A stretch of DNA of 64,000 bases from Paenarthrobacter ureafaciens (GCF_004028095.1 NZ_SBHM01000006.1:310001-374000), one strand, 5' to 3'; shown: positions 1 to 7,669, counted from the stretch's first letter. Notes: generated from the letters alone by a model not told the origin. Numbers and translations: made by a program.

Positions 1-701
1 GCCAGCCAAACAGTGGGTCCGGCGAGGTCAGCCACCGTGCCCCAGCGGTTGGCGGGCGTCCTGCCCAGGATCCACGAGTTGAAGTCTTGGTCGTCAACCA
101 GGTTCTGGGTCATTTCCGTGTGGATGTATCCCGGTGCAATGCCGTTGATTTGCAGCCCGGAAGCTGCCCATTCCGCGGTCATGGCGCGGGTCAGGTTCCG
201 CAAGCCGCCTTTGGCCGCAACATAGGGCGCGATGGTGGGGCGGGCGAGGTCGGTCTGCACCGAGCAGATGTTGATGATCTTGCCGCTGCCCCTGGGGATC
301 ATGTGCCGGGCAGCTTCACGGCCCACCAGGAAGGCGCTGGTGAGGTCGGTGGTGATGACGCGTTCCCAGTCCTTGACGTCAAGGTCGAGCATGGGAACCC
401 GGTGCTGGATGCCGGCATTGTTGACCAGGATGTCCAGTGGGCCGACGTTCTTCTCGACCCAGTCCACGCCCTCAGCGGCGGAGGCAGCGTCGGTGACATC
501 GAAAGCCCGGCTTTGGACCCGTCCTTCGGGGTAATCGGCGGCCATTGCCTGCTGCGCAGCCTGAAGCCGCTCGCTGTTGATTCCGTTCAGCACCACCGTC
601 GCCCCGGCATCGGCAAGGCCCCGGGCGAGGGCGTTGCCGATCCCCCGGCTTGAACCGGTGACCAGCGCAACGCGGCCGGTCAGATCGAATAGTCCACTCA
701 T
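1..701 (-). CDS. SDR family oxidoreductase, gluconate 5-dehydrogenase-like (3' end outside window)
   Basis: The 233 visible N-terminal residues form a classical short-chain dehydrogenase Rossmann fold. They show the TGSSRGIG nucleotide-binding motif near residue 14, an NNAG motif, the catalytic Ser in ICSVQTD and the YVAAK Tyr-x3-Lys pair. The overall sequence resembles gluconate 5-dehydrogenases, which reduce 5-ketogluconate-type sugar acids with NAD(P)H, but the substrate is inferred only. ATG lies at 701-699 with AAGGA about 12 nt upstream. The gene follows the 769-1728 dehydrogenase on the same strand after 67 nt, so the two are probably co-transcribed. The C-terminus runs off the window start. 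Confidence 0.85.
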   Translation of the reverse strand, partial: MSGLFDLTGRVALVTGSSRGIGNALARGLADAGATVVLNGINSERLQAAQQAMAADYPEGRVQSRAFDVTDAASAAEGVDWVEKNVGPLDILVNNAGIQHRVPMLDLDVKDWERVITTDLTSAFLVGREAARHMIPRGSGKIINICSVQTDLARPTIAPYVAAKGGLRNLTRAMTAEWAASGLQINGIAPGYIHTEMTQNLVDDQDFNSWILGRTPANRWGTVADLAGPTVWL

Positions 702-768
702 GGTTATGTTGATTTCCTTCGTGTTCGGGTCCGGCAAGGGCTTGTTCGTGCCGGTCGGATGGGATTTG

Positions 769-1728
769 TTAGCTGTTGGCCGGCGACCCGGCGGCCGGTG
801 ACCCGGCCGGCGGTGACCAGGCGGGAATGGCGCCCAGGTTGGCGACGGTTTGCCGGACAACGGCCAGGTCCTGGTCACCCAGCCCTTGGCGCTTCAGTTC
901 GGCGTAAAGCTCAGTGGCGGCCGTCGCGATAGGGACAGCGGTCCCGGCTGCCCGGGCGCTGTCCAGGACAAAGCCGAGGTCCTTGTGCATGAATTTAGCG
1001 GGACCCGTGGGGTGGTAGTCCTTGGCTGCGAGGCGGGGTCCAATGACCTCCAGGACACGGCTTCCCGCCAAGCCGCCGGACAGGACGTCAAACAGGGCTT
1101 CCACATCCATGCCCGAGTGTTCGGCGAGTTCCGCCGCCTCGGCGAGTGCCGCCGTCGTACTTCCCACGATCAACTGGTTGCACGCCTTGGCGAGCGACCC
1201 GGATCCCAGTCCGCCCATGCGCCGGACCGTGGAACCCATGGTCGAAAAAAGCGGGTGAAGCCGCTCGAAGTCCGCCTCGGATGCGCCCACCATGATGGCG
1301 AGCGTCCCCTGCTGCGCGCCCACCGTGCCGCCGCTGACCGGCGCATCCACCACTACGGCTTTCCCGGCACTGGCCTCGGCCACGGTGTCACCGAACCGTC
1401 GGACTTCGATCGGGGAGACACTGCTCATGATGACGACGGCGGTACCTGCTGCCGGGGGCACGGCCCGCCACGCGGACAGCAGGCCAGTGGCTGCGTCCTC
1501 GATGAAGGGCAGGTCAGGCAGCATGAACACGATGACCGGCTCATCCCGCAGATCGCCGACGCTGGCCGCGCGCTTAATGGCCGGAACCGCGTCGAAGGCG
1601 CCTTCGGACCTGTTCCATCCCGTCACGTCCCAGCCGCCCGCAGCCAGGTTCGCGGCCATCGGAGCCCCCATCAGGCCCAGGCCTACGAAGCCTGCCCGCC
1701 TGCCGGGAGCCGATCCGGTGCTGTTCAT
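769..1728 (-). CDS. NAD(P)-dependent beta-hydroxyacid dehydrogenase (3-hydroxyisobutyrate DH / tartronate semialdehyde reductase family)
   Basis: This 319-residue protein has the usual length of the family. The N-terminal Rossmann motif GLGLMG sits at residues 16-21, the substrate-binding DAPVSGG at 128-134, and the catalytic Lys at about 181 in the SLAKACNQ context. Such enzymes oxidise or reduce 3-hydroxy acids such as 3-hydroxyisobutyrate, D-glycerate/tartronate semialdehyde or related C3-C6 acids; the exact substrate cannot be read from the sequence. The C-terminus is Pro/Ala/Ser-rich. ATG at 1728 is preceded by GAGGG. It is divergent from the D-2-hydroxyacid dehydrogenase across a 67-bp promoter region and lies upstream of the SDR gene. 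Confidence 0.9.
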   Translation of the reverse strand: MNSTGSAPGRRAGFVGLGLMGAPMAANLAAGGWDVTGWNRSEGAFDAVPAIKRAASVGDLRDEPVIVFMLPDLPFIEDAATGLLSAWRAVPPAAGTAVVIMSSVSPIEVRRFGDTVAEASAGKAVVVDAPVSGGTVGAQQGTLAIMVGASEADFERLHPLFSTMGSTVRRMGGLGSGSLAKACNQLIVGSTTAALAEAAELAEHSGMDVEALFDVLSGGLAGSRVLEVIGPRLAAKDYHPTGPAKFMHKDLGFVLDSARAAGTAVPIATAATELYAELKRQGLGDQDLAVVRQTVANLGAIPAWSPPAGSPAAGSPANS

Positions 1729-1786
1729 GGGTTCGCCCTCACTTCTTCGTGGTCATATCGGAGAAATCTGTTCAATATCCTAGCCG

Positions 1787-1806
1787 TCATTCAGTATGAT
1801 GAACAC
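1787..1806. promoter_or_regulatory. Putative IclR-type operator at the D-2-hydroxyacid dehydrogenase start
   Basis: TCATTCAGTATGATGAACAC. The core TTCAG-TATG-aTGAACA matches the perfect palindrome upstream of the iclR gene (5455-5474) at 14 of 16 central positions. It overlaps the most upstream ATG (1796), so the downstream ATG at 1808 may be the real start, or the message may be leaderless. A further half-site, CTGTTCAA, lies at 1768-1775 between the divergent genes. Assignment to the IclR protein is inference. Confidence 0.5.
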
Positions 1807-2863
1807 TATGACGACTGATGAACTTACCATCGCGATCGCTGTGCCCCTCGAAGCTGAGTACGTAGAGCAGATCCGTGCTGTTGACCCTTCCGTGACCGTC
1901 CTCTACGAGCCGGACCTGCTGCCCCCCGAGCGTTTCCCGGCCGACCACGCCGGCGACCCCCGCTTCGAGCGCACCCCTGAGCAGGACGAGCGCTACTGGT
2001 CGATGCTGAACAAAGCCCAGGTTCTGTACGGCTTCCCGAACGAGAGCCCGGCGGGCCTGGCCAGGATCGCCGAAAGCAACCCCCGCCTGCAATGGATCCA
2101 CGCCATGGCCGCGGGAGCAGGCGGCGCCGTCAAGGCATCGGGCCTCGATCCCGAAACCCTCCGGAAGTTCCACGTCACCACCTCAGCGGGCGTGCACGCG
2201 CTCCCCCTCGCTGAATTCTCCGCTTTCGGCATCCTGAACGGGTTCAAGCGCAGTGCTGAGTTGGCCCAGGACCAGGCTGCCAAGGTGTGGCCTGAGCTGC
2301 GGACCCCCACCAGGCTTGCCAATGGCTCCAAGGTTGTCATTGCAGGCCTCGGCGAGATCGGCATGGAGACGGCACGGATCGCACGGGCCCTTGGCATGAA
2401 GGTCAGCGGCACCAAGCGCAATGTCGAAGCCATTGAAGGAATCGACGAGGTCACCACCAACGACGGACTCGCCGGCCTGGTTGCCGACGCCGACGCCGTG
2501 GTCAACACCCTGCCCGGCACCCCCTACACGGAGAAGCTTTTCAGCACCGGGATCTTCTCCGCAATGAAGCCCGGGACAGTGTTCGTCAACGTTGGGCGCG
2601 GCACGGTAGTGGACGAGGACGCGCTGCTCGAAGCCCTCAACAACGGGCAGGTCTCCTATGCTTGCCTCGACGTTTTTGCTGTTGAGCCGCTCCCCCGGGA
2701 CAGCCCGCTCTGGAGCCACCCCAAGGTGCTGGTGTCCCCGCACACCTCAGCACTCAGCGCTGCCGAGAACCGCCTCATTGCAGAACGCTTCTGCAGCAAC
2801 CTCCGCAAGTTCATCGACGGGGAGGATCTCCCGCACCTCGTGGATCCGGTGCACTTCTACTAA
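1796..2863 (+). CDS. D-isomer-specific 2-hydroxyacid dehydrogenase
   Basis: The 355-residue protein has the split catalytic domain and central NAD-binding domain of the D-2-hydroxyacid dehydrogenases (phosphoglycerate, hydroxypyruvate and glyoxylate reductase family). The nucleotide-binding GLGEIG is at residues 184-189. The catalytic triad is visible as Arg268 (NVGRGT), Glu297 (FAVEPLP) and His316 (SPHTSA). It would interconvert a D-2-hydroxy acid and its 2-oxo acid with NAD(P)H in the cytosol. Possible starts are 1796, 1799 and 1808; none has a clear Shine-Dalgarno, and a palindrome overlaps 1796. It is divergent from the beta-hydroxyacid dehydrogenase and ends at a strong terminator. Confidence 0.9.
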   Translation: MMNTMTTDELTIAIAVPLEAEYVEQIRAVDPSVTVLYEPDLLPPERFPADHAGDPRFERTPEQDERYWSMLNKAQVLYGFPNESPAGLARIAESNPRLQWIHAMAAGAGGAVKASGLDPETLRKFHVTTSAGVHALPLAEFSAFGILNGFKRSAELAQDQAAKVWPELRTPTRLANGSKVVIAGLGEIGMETARIARALGMKVSGTKRNVEAIEGIDEVTTNDGLAGLVADADAVVNTLPGTPYTEKLFSTGIFSAMKPGTVFVNVGRGTVVDEDALLEALNNGQVSYACLDVFAVEPLPRDSPLWSHPKVLVSPHTSALSAAENRLIAERFCSNLRKFIDGEDLPHLVDPVHFY

Positions 2864-2881
2864 ACCCGCGCCACCAACAAA

Positions 2882-2928
2882 GGCTCCAACCCCCGGACTG
2901 AACCGGCCGCCGGGGGTTGGGGCCTTTT
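2882..2928 (+). terminator. Intrinsic terminator of the D-2-hydroxyacid dehydrogenase gene
   Basis: A 15-bp stem (2882-2896 paired with 2910-2924, one G-U pair) is followed directly by TTTT at 2925-2928. It starts 18 nt after the stop codon. Confidence 0.85.
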
Positions 2929-2998
2929 GCTGTGTGGCCCACCGCGGCGGGTTCGCGGGAATTCTGCGGGCACCCAGGGAAACTTCGCGCCGCACGGC

Positions 2999-3056
2999 AG
3001 CTTTCCGGCGAACACGTGGGCCCGCGAACGCCAGCTTTCCCGCGAACGCGTGGGCC
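2999..3056. repeat. Intergenic imperfect direct repeat (two 24-bp units)
   Basis: Units at 2999-3022 and 3033-3056 share AGCTTTCC, GCGAAC and GTGGGCC with two mismatches and a 34-bp period. The 2929-3084 stretch around them holds no plausible gene. The function is unknown. Confidence 0.6.
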
Positions 3057-3084
3057 GGCTCCCGTGGAAAGCAATGGCACACGC

Positions 3085-3119
3085 GAAAGGGCGGCTTCGC
3101 CGTGCGAAGCCGCCCTTTC
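3085..3119. terminator. Bidirectional hairpin after the MFS transporter gene
   Basis: A perfect 16-bp inverted repeat (3085-3100 with 3104-3119, 3-nt loop) lies 14 nt past the stop codon of the minus-strand MFS gene. The arms end in AAA/TTT, giving a short U-rich end in either direction. Confidence 0.75.
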
Positions 3120-3133
3120 AGGGGTTTACAGCC

Positions 3134-4486
3134 CTACTTGGCGTCCTCCGTGCTGACGAGGTCGCGTCCCACCGTCTCCGGGGTGAAGAAGGTGGTGACG
3201 AAGGAGATCAGCGCCAGGACAAGCGAGTAGATGGCAAGGACCAGCCACGAATGGTTGGTGGCCGCCAGCAATACTGCTCCAAGCAGCGGGGCGATGCCGC
3301 CGGCGATGACTGCGGAAATTTCCCGGCTCATGGCCACGCCGGTAAACCGGTACTGCGAACCAAAGAGCTCAGGAAGCAAGGGGCACTGCGGGCCGAGCAT
3401 GGACTGTACGCCGATCGCGATGCCCACTGCCATGACAATCCATACCAACGTGACGTTGCCCAGGGTGACCAGGTAGAAGGCCGGAACAGCAATGATCGCC
3501 TGGAAGAGGGCACCGTAACGGTAGACCGGAACACGGCCGAACCTGTCGGACAAAGCACCGAAGGTAACCACCAGGATGGCTGCGAAACCTGCGGCAATCA
3601 GCAGGCCGACAGGGCCAATGGAGTTATTGCCCGCGAAAACACCGGCCGGCATGCTCATGAACGACACCAGCAGGGCCGAGTAGATGGAAGAGTTGCCGTT
3701 TTCTCCCATACGGAGCCCGATGCCCACCAGGACGTTCTTCTTGGAATGCTTCCACAGCGCACCGATGGGGTTCTTGACGACGTTCTTGTGCTTCTCAAGT
3801 TCCTGGAAAGCCGGAGTTTCCTTGAGCTTAAGGCGAATGAAGACCGCAACGATGATCAGGATGAAGCTGGCCAGGAAGGGAACGCGCCACAGCCAGCCTT
3901 GAAGGACCGAGGTGTCCGCCATGGCAATCAGGGCAAACGTGCCGGCGCCCAGGAGCGTGCCGAGCTGGATACCCACGAACGGCAGGGAGGCGAAGAACCC
4001 ACGACGGCGGCGCGGGGCCACTTCCGAGATCAGCGTCGTTGCGCCGGCCTGCTCCGCGCCGGCACCGAGGCCTTGGATGATCCGGAGGGTCACCAGCAGA
4101 ACTGCGCCCAGCATGCCCGCCTGTTCGAACGTGGGGAGCAATCCGATGGCGAAGCTGGCGGTGCCCATCAAGGCGATGGTCAGGATCAGTACCATCTTCC
4201 GGCCGAACCGGTCACCGATGAAGCCGAAGATCAGCCCGCCGAAGGGACGCGCCGCGAATCCGACGCCGTACGTCGCGAAGGACGCGATGAGGGCGCCGTC
4301 CGGCCCCAGAGGAGCAAAGAACAACGGCCCGAAGATCAAGGCCGAAGCCAAGCCGTAGATGTAGAAGTCGTAGTACTCCAGAGCGGAACCTACGGAACTG
4401 GCCAGCGTTGCCCTTCGAAGCTGGTCCGGTTCTACAACCGCGTCGTCAGCCTCCGCTGCGAGCTTTGCATTGGTTTGAGTAATCAC
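3134..4486 (-). CDS. MFS transporter, metabolite:H+ symporter (MHS) type
   Basis: A roughly 450-residue polytopic membrane protein with about twelve hydrophobic segments. The YYDFYIYG motif in TM1, the GDRFGRK loop after TM2 and the SDRFGR loop in the second half are typical of the metabolite:H+ symporter family, which imports shikimate, alpha-ketoglutarate, proline or dicarboxylates. The substrate is probably a hydroxy or sugar acid, judged only from neighbouring dehydrogenases. GTG at 4492 sits against its own SD; GTG at 4486 has GAGGGA six nt upstream and is preferred. Its promoter carries an IclR-like site at 4553-4572, and the regulator gene follows immediately upstream. Confidence 0.88.
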   Translation of the reverse strand: MITQTNAKLAAEADDAVVEPDQLRRATLASSVGSALEYYDFYIYGLASALIFGPLFFAPLGPDGALIASFATYGVGFAARPFGGLIFGFIGDRFGRKMVLILTIALMGTASFAIGLLPTFEQAGMLGAVLLVTLRIIQGLGAGAEQAGATTLISEVAPRRRRGFFASLPFVGIQLGTLLGAGTFALIAMADTSVLQGWLWRVPFLASFILIIVAVFIRLKLKETPAFQELEKHKNVVKNPIGALWKHSKKNVLVGIGLRMGENGNSSIYSALLVSFMSMPAGVFAGNNSIGPVGLLIAAGFAAILVVTFGALSDRFGRVPVYRYGALFQAIIAVPAFYLVTLGNVTLVWIVMAVGIAIGVQSMLGPQCPLLPELFGSQYRFTGVAMSREISAVIAGGIAPLLGAVLLAATNHSWLVLAIYSLVLALISFVTTFFTPETVGRDLVSTEDAK

Positions 4487-4552
4487 AAGCACTCCCTCAA
4501 CATCACGCGAGGCCCCCGTTGGCCCGGCGAGATAGTGATGGCTTCAACCGCC

Positions 4553-4572
4553 AAGGTCACTATACTGAACAG
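4553..4572. promoter_or_regulatory. Putative IclR-type operator upstream of the MFS transporter
   Basis: AAGGTCACTATACTGAACAG. The right arm CTGAACAG is identical to the arm of the perfect palindrome in front of iclR; the left arm keeps only part (GTCA). It lies 67-86 nt upstream of the chosen transporter start, between that gene and the iclR stop codon. Binding is inferred. Confidence 0.45.
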
Positions 4573-4634
4573 CGTACAGCGAGTTGAATCACATGCCAAT
4601 ATTGAAATCAGATTTATTTGCAGGTCGGAGCTTG

Positions 4635-5429
4635 TCAGCCCATAGGGTTGCCCAGGGATCGGGCCAATTCTTTCAGCTCTTTGACCATGAGCGCGCCCTG
4701 CTCTTCGGAATAAGTGGCCTTCAGTGCTGTCACCGACAGTCCAAGGCTGGGTCCATGGGCGCCGTGAGTGGGCACCGGCACGGCCAGGCAAACGACGCCG
4801 ACGGTCGACTCCTCATCCTCGAAGGCGAAGCCTTGCTTCCGTATGGTCGCAATCTGGGCCTTTAGCTCCTCGGCCGTCCTGAGGGAATTTGCCGTCATGA
4901 CCGGCAGTGCCATGCCGTCCGGGAACATGGCCTCAATGTCGTGGTCGTGGAGTTGGGCAATCAGCGCCTTGCCCACGCCGCACAGGGACACGGGCATTTT
5001 GTCGCCGATGTTGGATGTCAGCCGGACAGCGGGGTGGCCCTCATAGCGGGCCAGATAGATGACGTGGTCACCGTCGAGCATGGCGATGCGCACGGTCTCC
5101 CCGGAGAGGGTGGGCGCTTGCTCGCAGTACTTGTAGAACTCCTGGACCTCATCAAGACGGCTCAGATACGCAGCGCCGAGTTCAACGAGCTTGCGCCCCA
5201 ACGCGAAATCGGCTCCTTGGCGGGTGATAAGTCGCGCCTCTTCCAGGGCAAGCAGCAGATTCGAGGTGGAAGATTTGGGAATCCCCAGCTCCCTGGCGAG
5301 GTCACTCAAGGTCAGTCTCCCCGAAGGGGACCCGGCGAGGGCGTCCAGCACTGCGGCAGCCCGGGTCACGGCCGGAGCCGGCGACGATGCTCCCAACCCT
5401 TCTGAACGGGCGGTTCGGGAATCAGCCAT
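4635..5429 (-). CDS. IclR family transcriptional regulator
   Basis: 264 residues, the normal IclR length. An N-terminal winged helix-turn-helix (about residues 20-80, with LSDLARELGIPKSS as the HTH) is followed by the C-terminal IclR effector domain, including the characteristic segment around LCGVGKAL. IclR proteins usually repress or activate short catabolic operons in response to a small organic acid. ATG at 5429 is preceded by AAGGAG at 4-nt spacing. A perfect 8+8 palindrome lies 26 nt upstream, suggesting autoregulation; related sites sit before the transporter and the dehydrogenases. It is the likely local regulator of the 1-5.4 kb cluster. Confidence 0.92.
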   Translation of the reverse strand: MADSRTARSEGLGASSPAPAVTRAAAVLDALAGSPSGRLTLSDLARELGIPKSSTSNLLLALEEARLITRQGADFALGRKLVELGAAYLSRLDEVQEFYKYCEQAPTLSGETVRIAMLDGDHVIYLARYEGHPAVRLTSNIGDKMPVSLCGVGKALIAQLHDHDIEAMFPDGMALPVMTANSLRTAEELKAQIATIRKQGFAFEDEESTVGVVCLAVPVPTHGAHGPSLGLSVTALKATYSEEQGALMVKELKELARSLGNPMG

Positions 5430-5454
5430 GATTCTCCTTCGTCGTTGGATCCTG

Positions 5455-5474
5455 CTGTTCAGTCTGCTGAACAG
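5455..5474. promoter_or_regulatory. Perfect palindromic operator upstream of iclR-type gene
   Basis: CTGTTCAGTCTGCTGAACAG: 8-bp arms CTGTTCAG/CTGAACAG around a 4-bp spacer, 26 nt upstream of the regulator start. Two related sequences occur at 1787-1806 and 4553-4572. A 14-16 bp palindrome close to the own promoter is typical of IclR autoregulation. Confidence 0.65.
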
Positions 5475-5605
5475 ATCCCATCATAGTGGGTTTTGGAGAG
5501 TGAGAACCTACGATTCCCGTCCCGGCGGTTCCGGCAAAAGACACAGAACTGCCCATTGCCGTGATTGCTTTCCATTCATCCGGAGTTCGCTGTATATTCT
5601 TTTTC

Positions 5606-5650
5606 GAGCTCTCCACCGCGGCATCCCCCAATAGTCGCGGTGGAGAGCTC
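5606..5650. terminator. Long perfect hairpin, probable terminator of the 5682-5972 gene
   Basis: 15-bp perfectly complementary arms (5606-5620 and 5636-5650) with a 15-nt loop, lying 31 nt beyond the stop codon of the minus-strand gene. No U-tract follows on the minus strand; on the plus strand TTTTT precedes it. It could also be a stability element. The remaining 5475-5605 stretch shows no gene. Confidence 0.5.
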
Positions 5651-5681
5651 AGCCATTTCCAGGGAAACAGCGGGTCCTGCC

Positions 5682-5972
5682 TTAGGCGACAGCGTGCATT
5701 TCTTCCCTGATGCACCACCCTCCGCCGGCGCCGTCGCGCACGAGTTCCCATGTGGCCAGGGCCGAACCCGGGTTGCCACCGAGGCGGACCTGGACCTGGC
5801 ACACTTCAATGTCCACCCTGCCCTGCCCGCGAGGCATGCGCTTGGCGGTCTCCCACCAGGCCACCCGTTCAAACCAGCGAACGGGCTCGACCGCTATCTG
5901 CCATTCCCTGGCTCCCCGCACCACCGACTCGGGGGTGCCGTCAGCTGTGTTACGTATATAGACGTGCTCCAT
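5682..5972 (-). CDS. Small conserved protein, DUF6504-like
   Basis: A 96-residue Trp/Arg-rich protein, counted from the internal ATG at 5972, whose pattern (VVRGAREWQIAVEP, then FERVAWWE, RGQGRVDIEV, VRLGG, WELVRD) resembles the small actinobacterial DUF6504 family. Function is unknown; no membrane segment or metal site is visible. An upstream in-frame ATG at 6041 would add residues encoded within the tRNA terminator hairpin, so the later start is preferred although no SD is evident; a leaderless message is possible. It is monocistronic between a long hairpin and tRNA-Val. The family assignment is by memory of pattern only. Confidence 0.6.
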   Translation of the reverse strand: MEHVYIRNTADGTPESVVRGAREWQIAVEPVRWFERVAWWETAKRMPRGQGRVDIEVCQVQVRLGGNPGSALATWELVRDGAGGGWCIREEMHAVA

Positions 5973-6021
5973 ACCGAGGACACTAGGGGCAGGTACTGAC
6001 AGGATTGCTGCCGGCAAAAAC

Positions 6022-6062
6022 AAACCCCCGGCTTCTTCCAATGGGAAGATGCCGGGGGTTTT
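6022..6062 (-). terminator. Terminator downstream of tRNA-Val
   Basis: Stem AAACCCCCGGC (6022-6032) with GCCGGGGGTTT (6051-6061), extended by an inner CTTCC/GGGAAG pairing. On the minus strand it begins 5 nt after the tRNA 3' end and is followed by a GTTTGTTTTTG tail. Confidence 0.85.
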
Positions 6063-6065
6063 ATG

Positions 6066-6141
6066 TGGTGGGTCCTACCGGGATCGAACCGATGACATCC
6101 ACGGTGTAAACGTGGCGCTCTACCAGCTGAGCTAAAGACCC
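6066..6141 (-). tRNA. tRNA-Val (anticodon TAC)
   Basis: A 76-nt cloverleaf on the minus strand: 7-bp acceptor stem GGGTCTT/AGGACCC, D-arm with AGCTCAGCTGG, anticodon stem CCACG/CGTGG with loop TTTACAC giving anticodon TAC, T-arm with GGTTCGATCC, and an encoded CCA (6068-6066). It is a single isolated tRNA with its own terminator. Confidence 0.97.
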
Positions 6142-6195
6142 TTGCTTGGTTCCGTACGTTCAGCACGTCAACCAACGAACAACGACTCTACATGA

Positions 6196-7125
6196 TCATC
6201 CGGCAGAATGACCAATCGAACGTTCCGCTTGATCCAGATCGGGCAAATGCCCCGCCAAATAGCTCAACGCTCCGCTGACGCCCAGGTCCAGCTTCAGCGT
6301 TGCGAACTCATCGCCACGGGTGATGCCCCTGTTGATGATGACCACCGGCTTCCCCGCCTTGGCAGCATGGCGGACGAACCTCAGCCCGCTCATGACGGTT
6401 AGAGACGATCCGGCCACCAAAAGGGCGCCGGCGTCGTCAACCATGCCATAAGCCCGCTGAACACGATCCTTGGGGACGTTTTCACCGAAATAGACAAAGT
6501 CAGGTTTGAGGGTTGCCCCGCAGACGGGACAGACGGCCACCACAAAGGACGTGATGAGTTCCGGATCTTCCACGGTCGCATCCGCATCAGGAGCCATCTC
6601 CACCACGCCGGCCTCGACGGCTTTCTGGACAAAGCCCGGGTTCAGCTCCTCGAGGATGGCGGCGAGCAACTTCCTGGAAAAGGTGTGGCCCTGCTCCAGG
6701 CAGATGACTTGGTCGAAGCGTCCATGGAGGTCCACCACGTTGACGCTGCCTGCGTCTTCGTGGAGCCTGTCGACGTTCTGCGTAATGAGTCCGCTCAGGA
6801 GGCCGCGCTGTTCCATGGCTGCCACAGCGGCATGGCCCACGTTCGGATTGGCGCGGCGCAGATGCGACCATCCGATGTGGTTGCGGGCCCAGTACCGCCG
6901 GCGGTTTGCCGCGCTGCGGACGAACTCCTGGTAGGTCATGGGCTTTCTTGGCGCCGATCCCGGTCCCCTGTAATCAGGTATTCCGGAATCCGTACTGAGG
7001 CCTGCGCCGGTGAGGACAGCCAGTCGCTTGCCTGCCAGGACCCCATGCGCTTCTTGCAGCCCGGCAACCTCGGCTGGTTCCAAAGCTTCCATGGGTGCGG
7101 GGTCCTGGCTGGCGAAGCCTGTCAT
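6196..7125 (-). CDS. Sir2 family NAD-dependent protein deacylase (sirtuin)
   Basis: About 309 residues from ATG at 7125. Sirtuin motifs are in order: NAD-binding GAGLSTDSGIPDYRG, TQNVDRLH, catalytic His in DLHGRF, a Cys-containing segment, then PDFVYFGENVP and the AGSSL/VINRG NAD-site motifs. It removes acyl groups from lysines with NAD. Oddity: the second zinc pair is a normal CPVC, but the first is CLEQGH with only one cysteine, so the zinc site may be altered or lost. GTG at 7152 is another possible start. It follows the peroxiredoxin gene on the same strand, so the two are probably co-transcribed. Confidence 0.9.
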   Translation of the reverse strand: MTGFASQDPAPMEALEPAEVAGLQEAHGVLAGKRLAVLTGAGLSTDSGIPDYRGPGSAPRKPMTYQEFVRSAANRRRYWARNHIGWSHLRRANPNVGHAAVAAMEQRGLLSGLITQNVDRLHEDAGSVNVVDLHGRFDQVICLEQGHTFSRKLLAAILEELNPGFVQKAVEAGVVEMAPDADATVEDPELITSFVVAVCPVCGATLKPDFVYFGENVPKDRVQRAYGMVDDAGALLVAGSSLTVMSGLRFVRHAAKAGKPVVIINRGITRGDEFATLKLDLGVSGALSYLAGHLPDLDQAERSIGHSAG

Positions 7126-7174
7126 GCCCACGCCGGGCGTCACGTTGCTCACAGCCGGCCCGGGAGGTGCACTG

Positions 7175-7669
7175 CTACTGCTCCGCCAAGGCAGACAGCG
7201 CGGCACGGTATTCTTCGAGGTCGCGTGCTTGCCCCCGGGGGTTGACTACCACGTAGCGGACGATGCCATCTGCATCGATGATGAACGTTCCCCGAAGAGC
7301 CATCCCGCTGTCTTCGTCGAAAACGCCATACTGACGGGCTACTTCCCCGTGGGGCCAGAAGTCGGCCAGAAGATCAAACCCGTAGCCCTCTTTTTCGGCG
7401 TAGGCGCGCAAGGAAAACTTACTGTCCACGGAGATGGCGAGCACTGCAGCGTCAGCGTCGTCAAAGGCCCCGATATTGTCCCGGAGCTCACAGAGTTCAC
7501 CGGTGCAGATTCCTGAGAAAGCAAAGGGATAGAAAACCAGGACCACGTTCCGGCCCCTGAAGTCCGACAACCGGATGGGCTCGCCGTATTGGTTGGACAA
7601 CTCGAAGTCCGGCGCCGGTTCCCCGGCCGCAGGTACAGTCGCCGGGAGGGATTCGCGTACTTCCGTCAC
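7175..7669 (-). CDS. Peroxiredoxin, AhpE/BCP-like
   Basis: 164 residues from a GTG start. A thioredoxin-fold peroxiredoxin with peroxidatic Cys in the PFAFSGIC context (PxxxSxxC) and a second Cys five residues later (CTGELC), as in bacterioferritin-comigratory-type enzymes; the rest looks like actinobacterial AhpE. It reduces hydroperoxides in the cytosol using a thiol reductant. The GTG overlaps the TGA of the DUF3052 gene (GTGA), implying translational coupling. The order DUF3052-peroxiredoxin next to aceE is, from memory, conserved in Streptomyces too. Confidence 0.93.
   Translation of the reverse strand: MTEVRESLPATVPAAGEPAPDFELSNQYGEPIRLSDFRGRNVVLVFYPFAFSGICTGELCELRDNIGAFDDADAAVLAISVDSKFSLRAYAEKEGYGFDLLADFWPHGEVARQYGVFDEDSGMALRGTFIIDADGIVRYVVVNPRGQARDLEEYRAALSALAEQ

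Noticed and set aside
2927..4645. 572-codon plus-strand ORF opposite the MFS transporter
   Set aside because: Charged, repetitive shadow translation; the minus-strand frame encodes a proper twelve-segment transporter.
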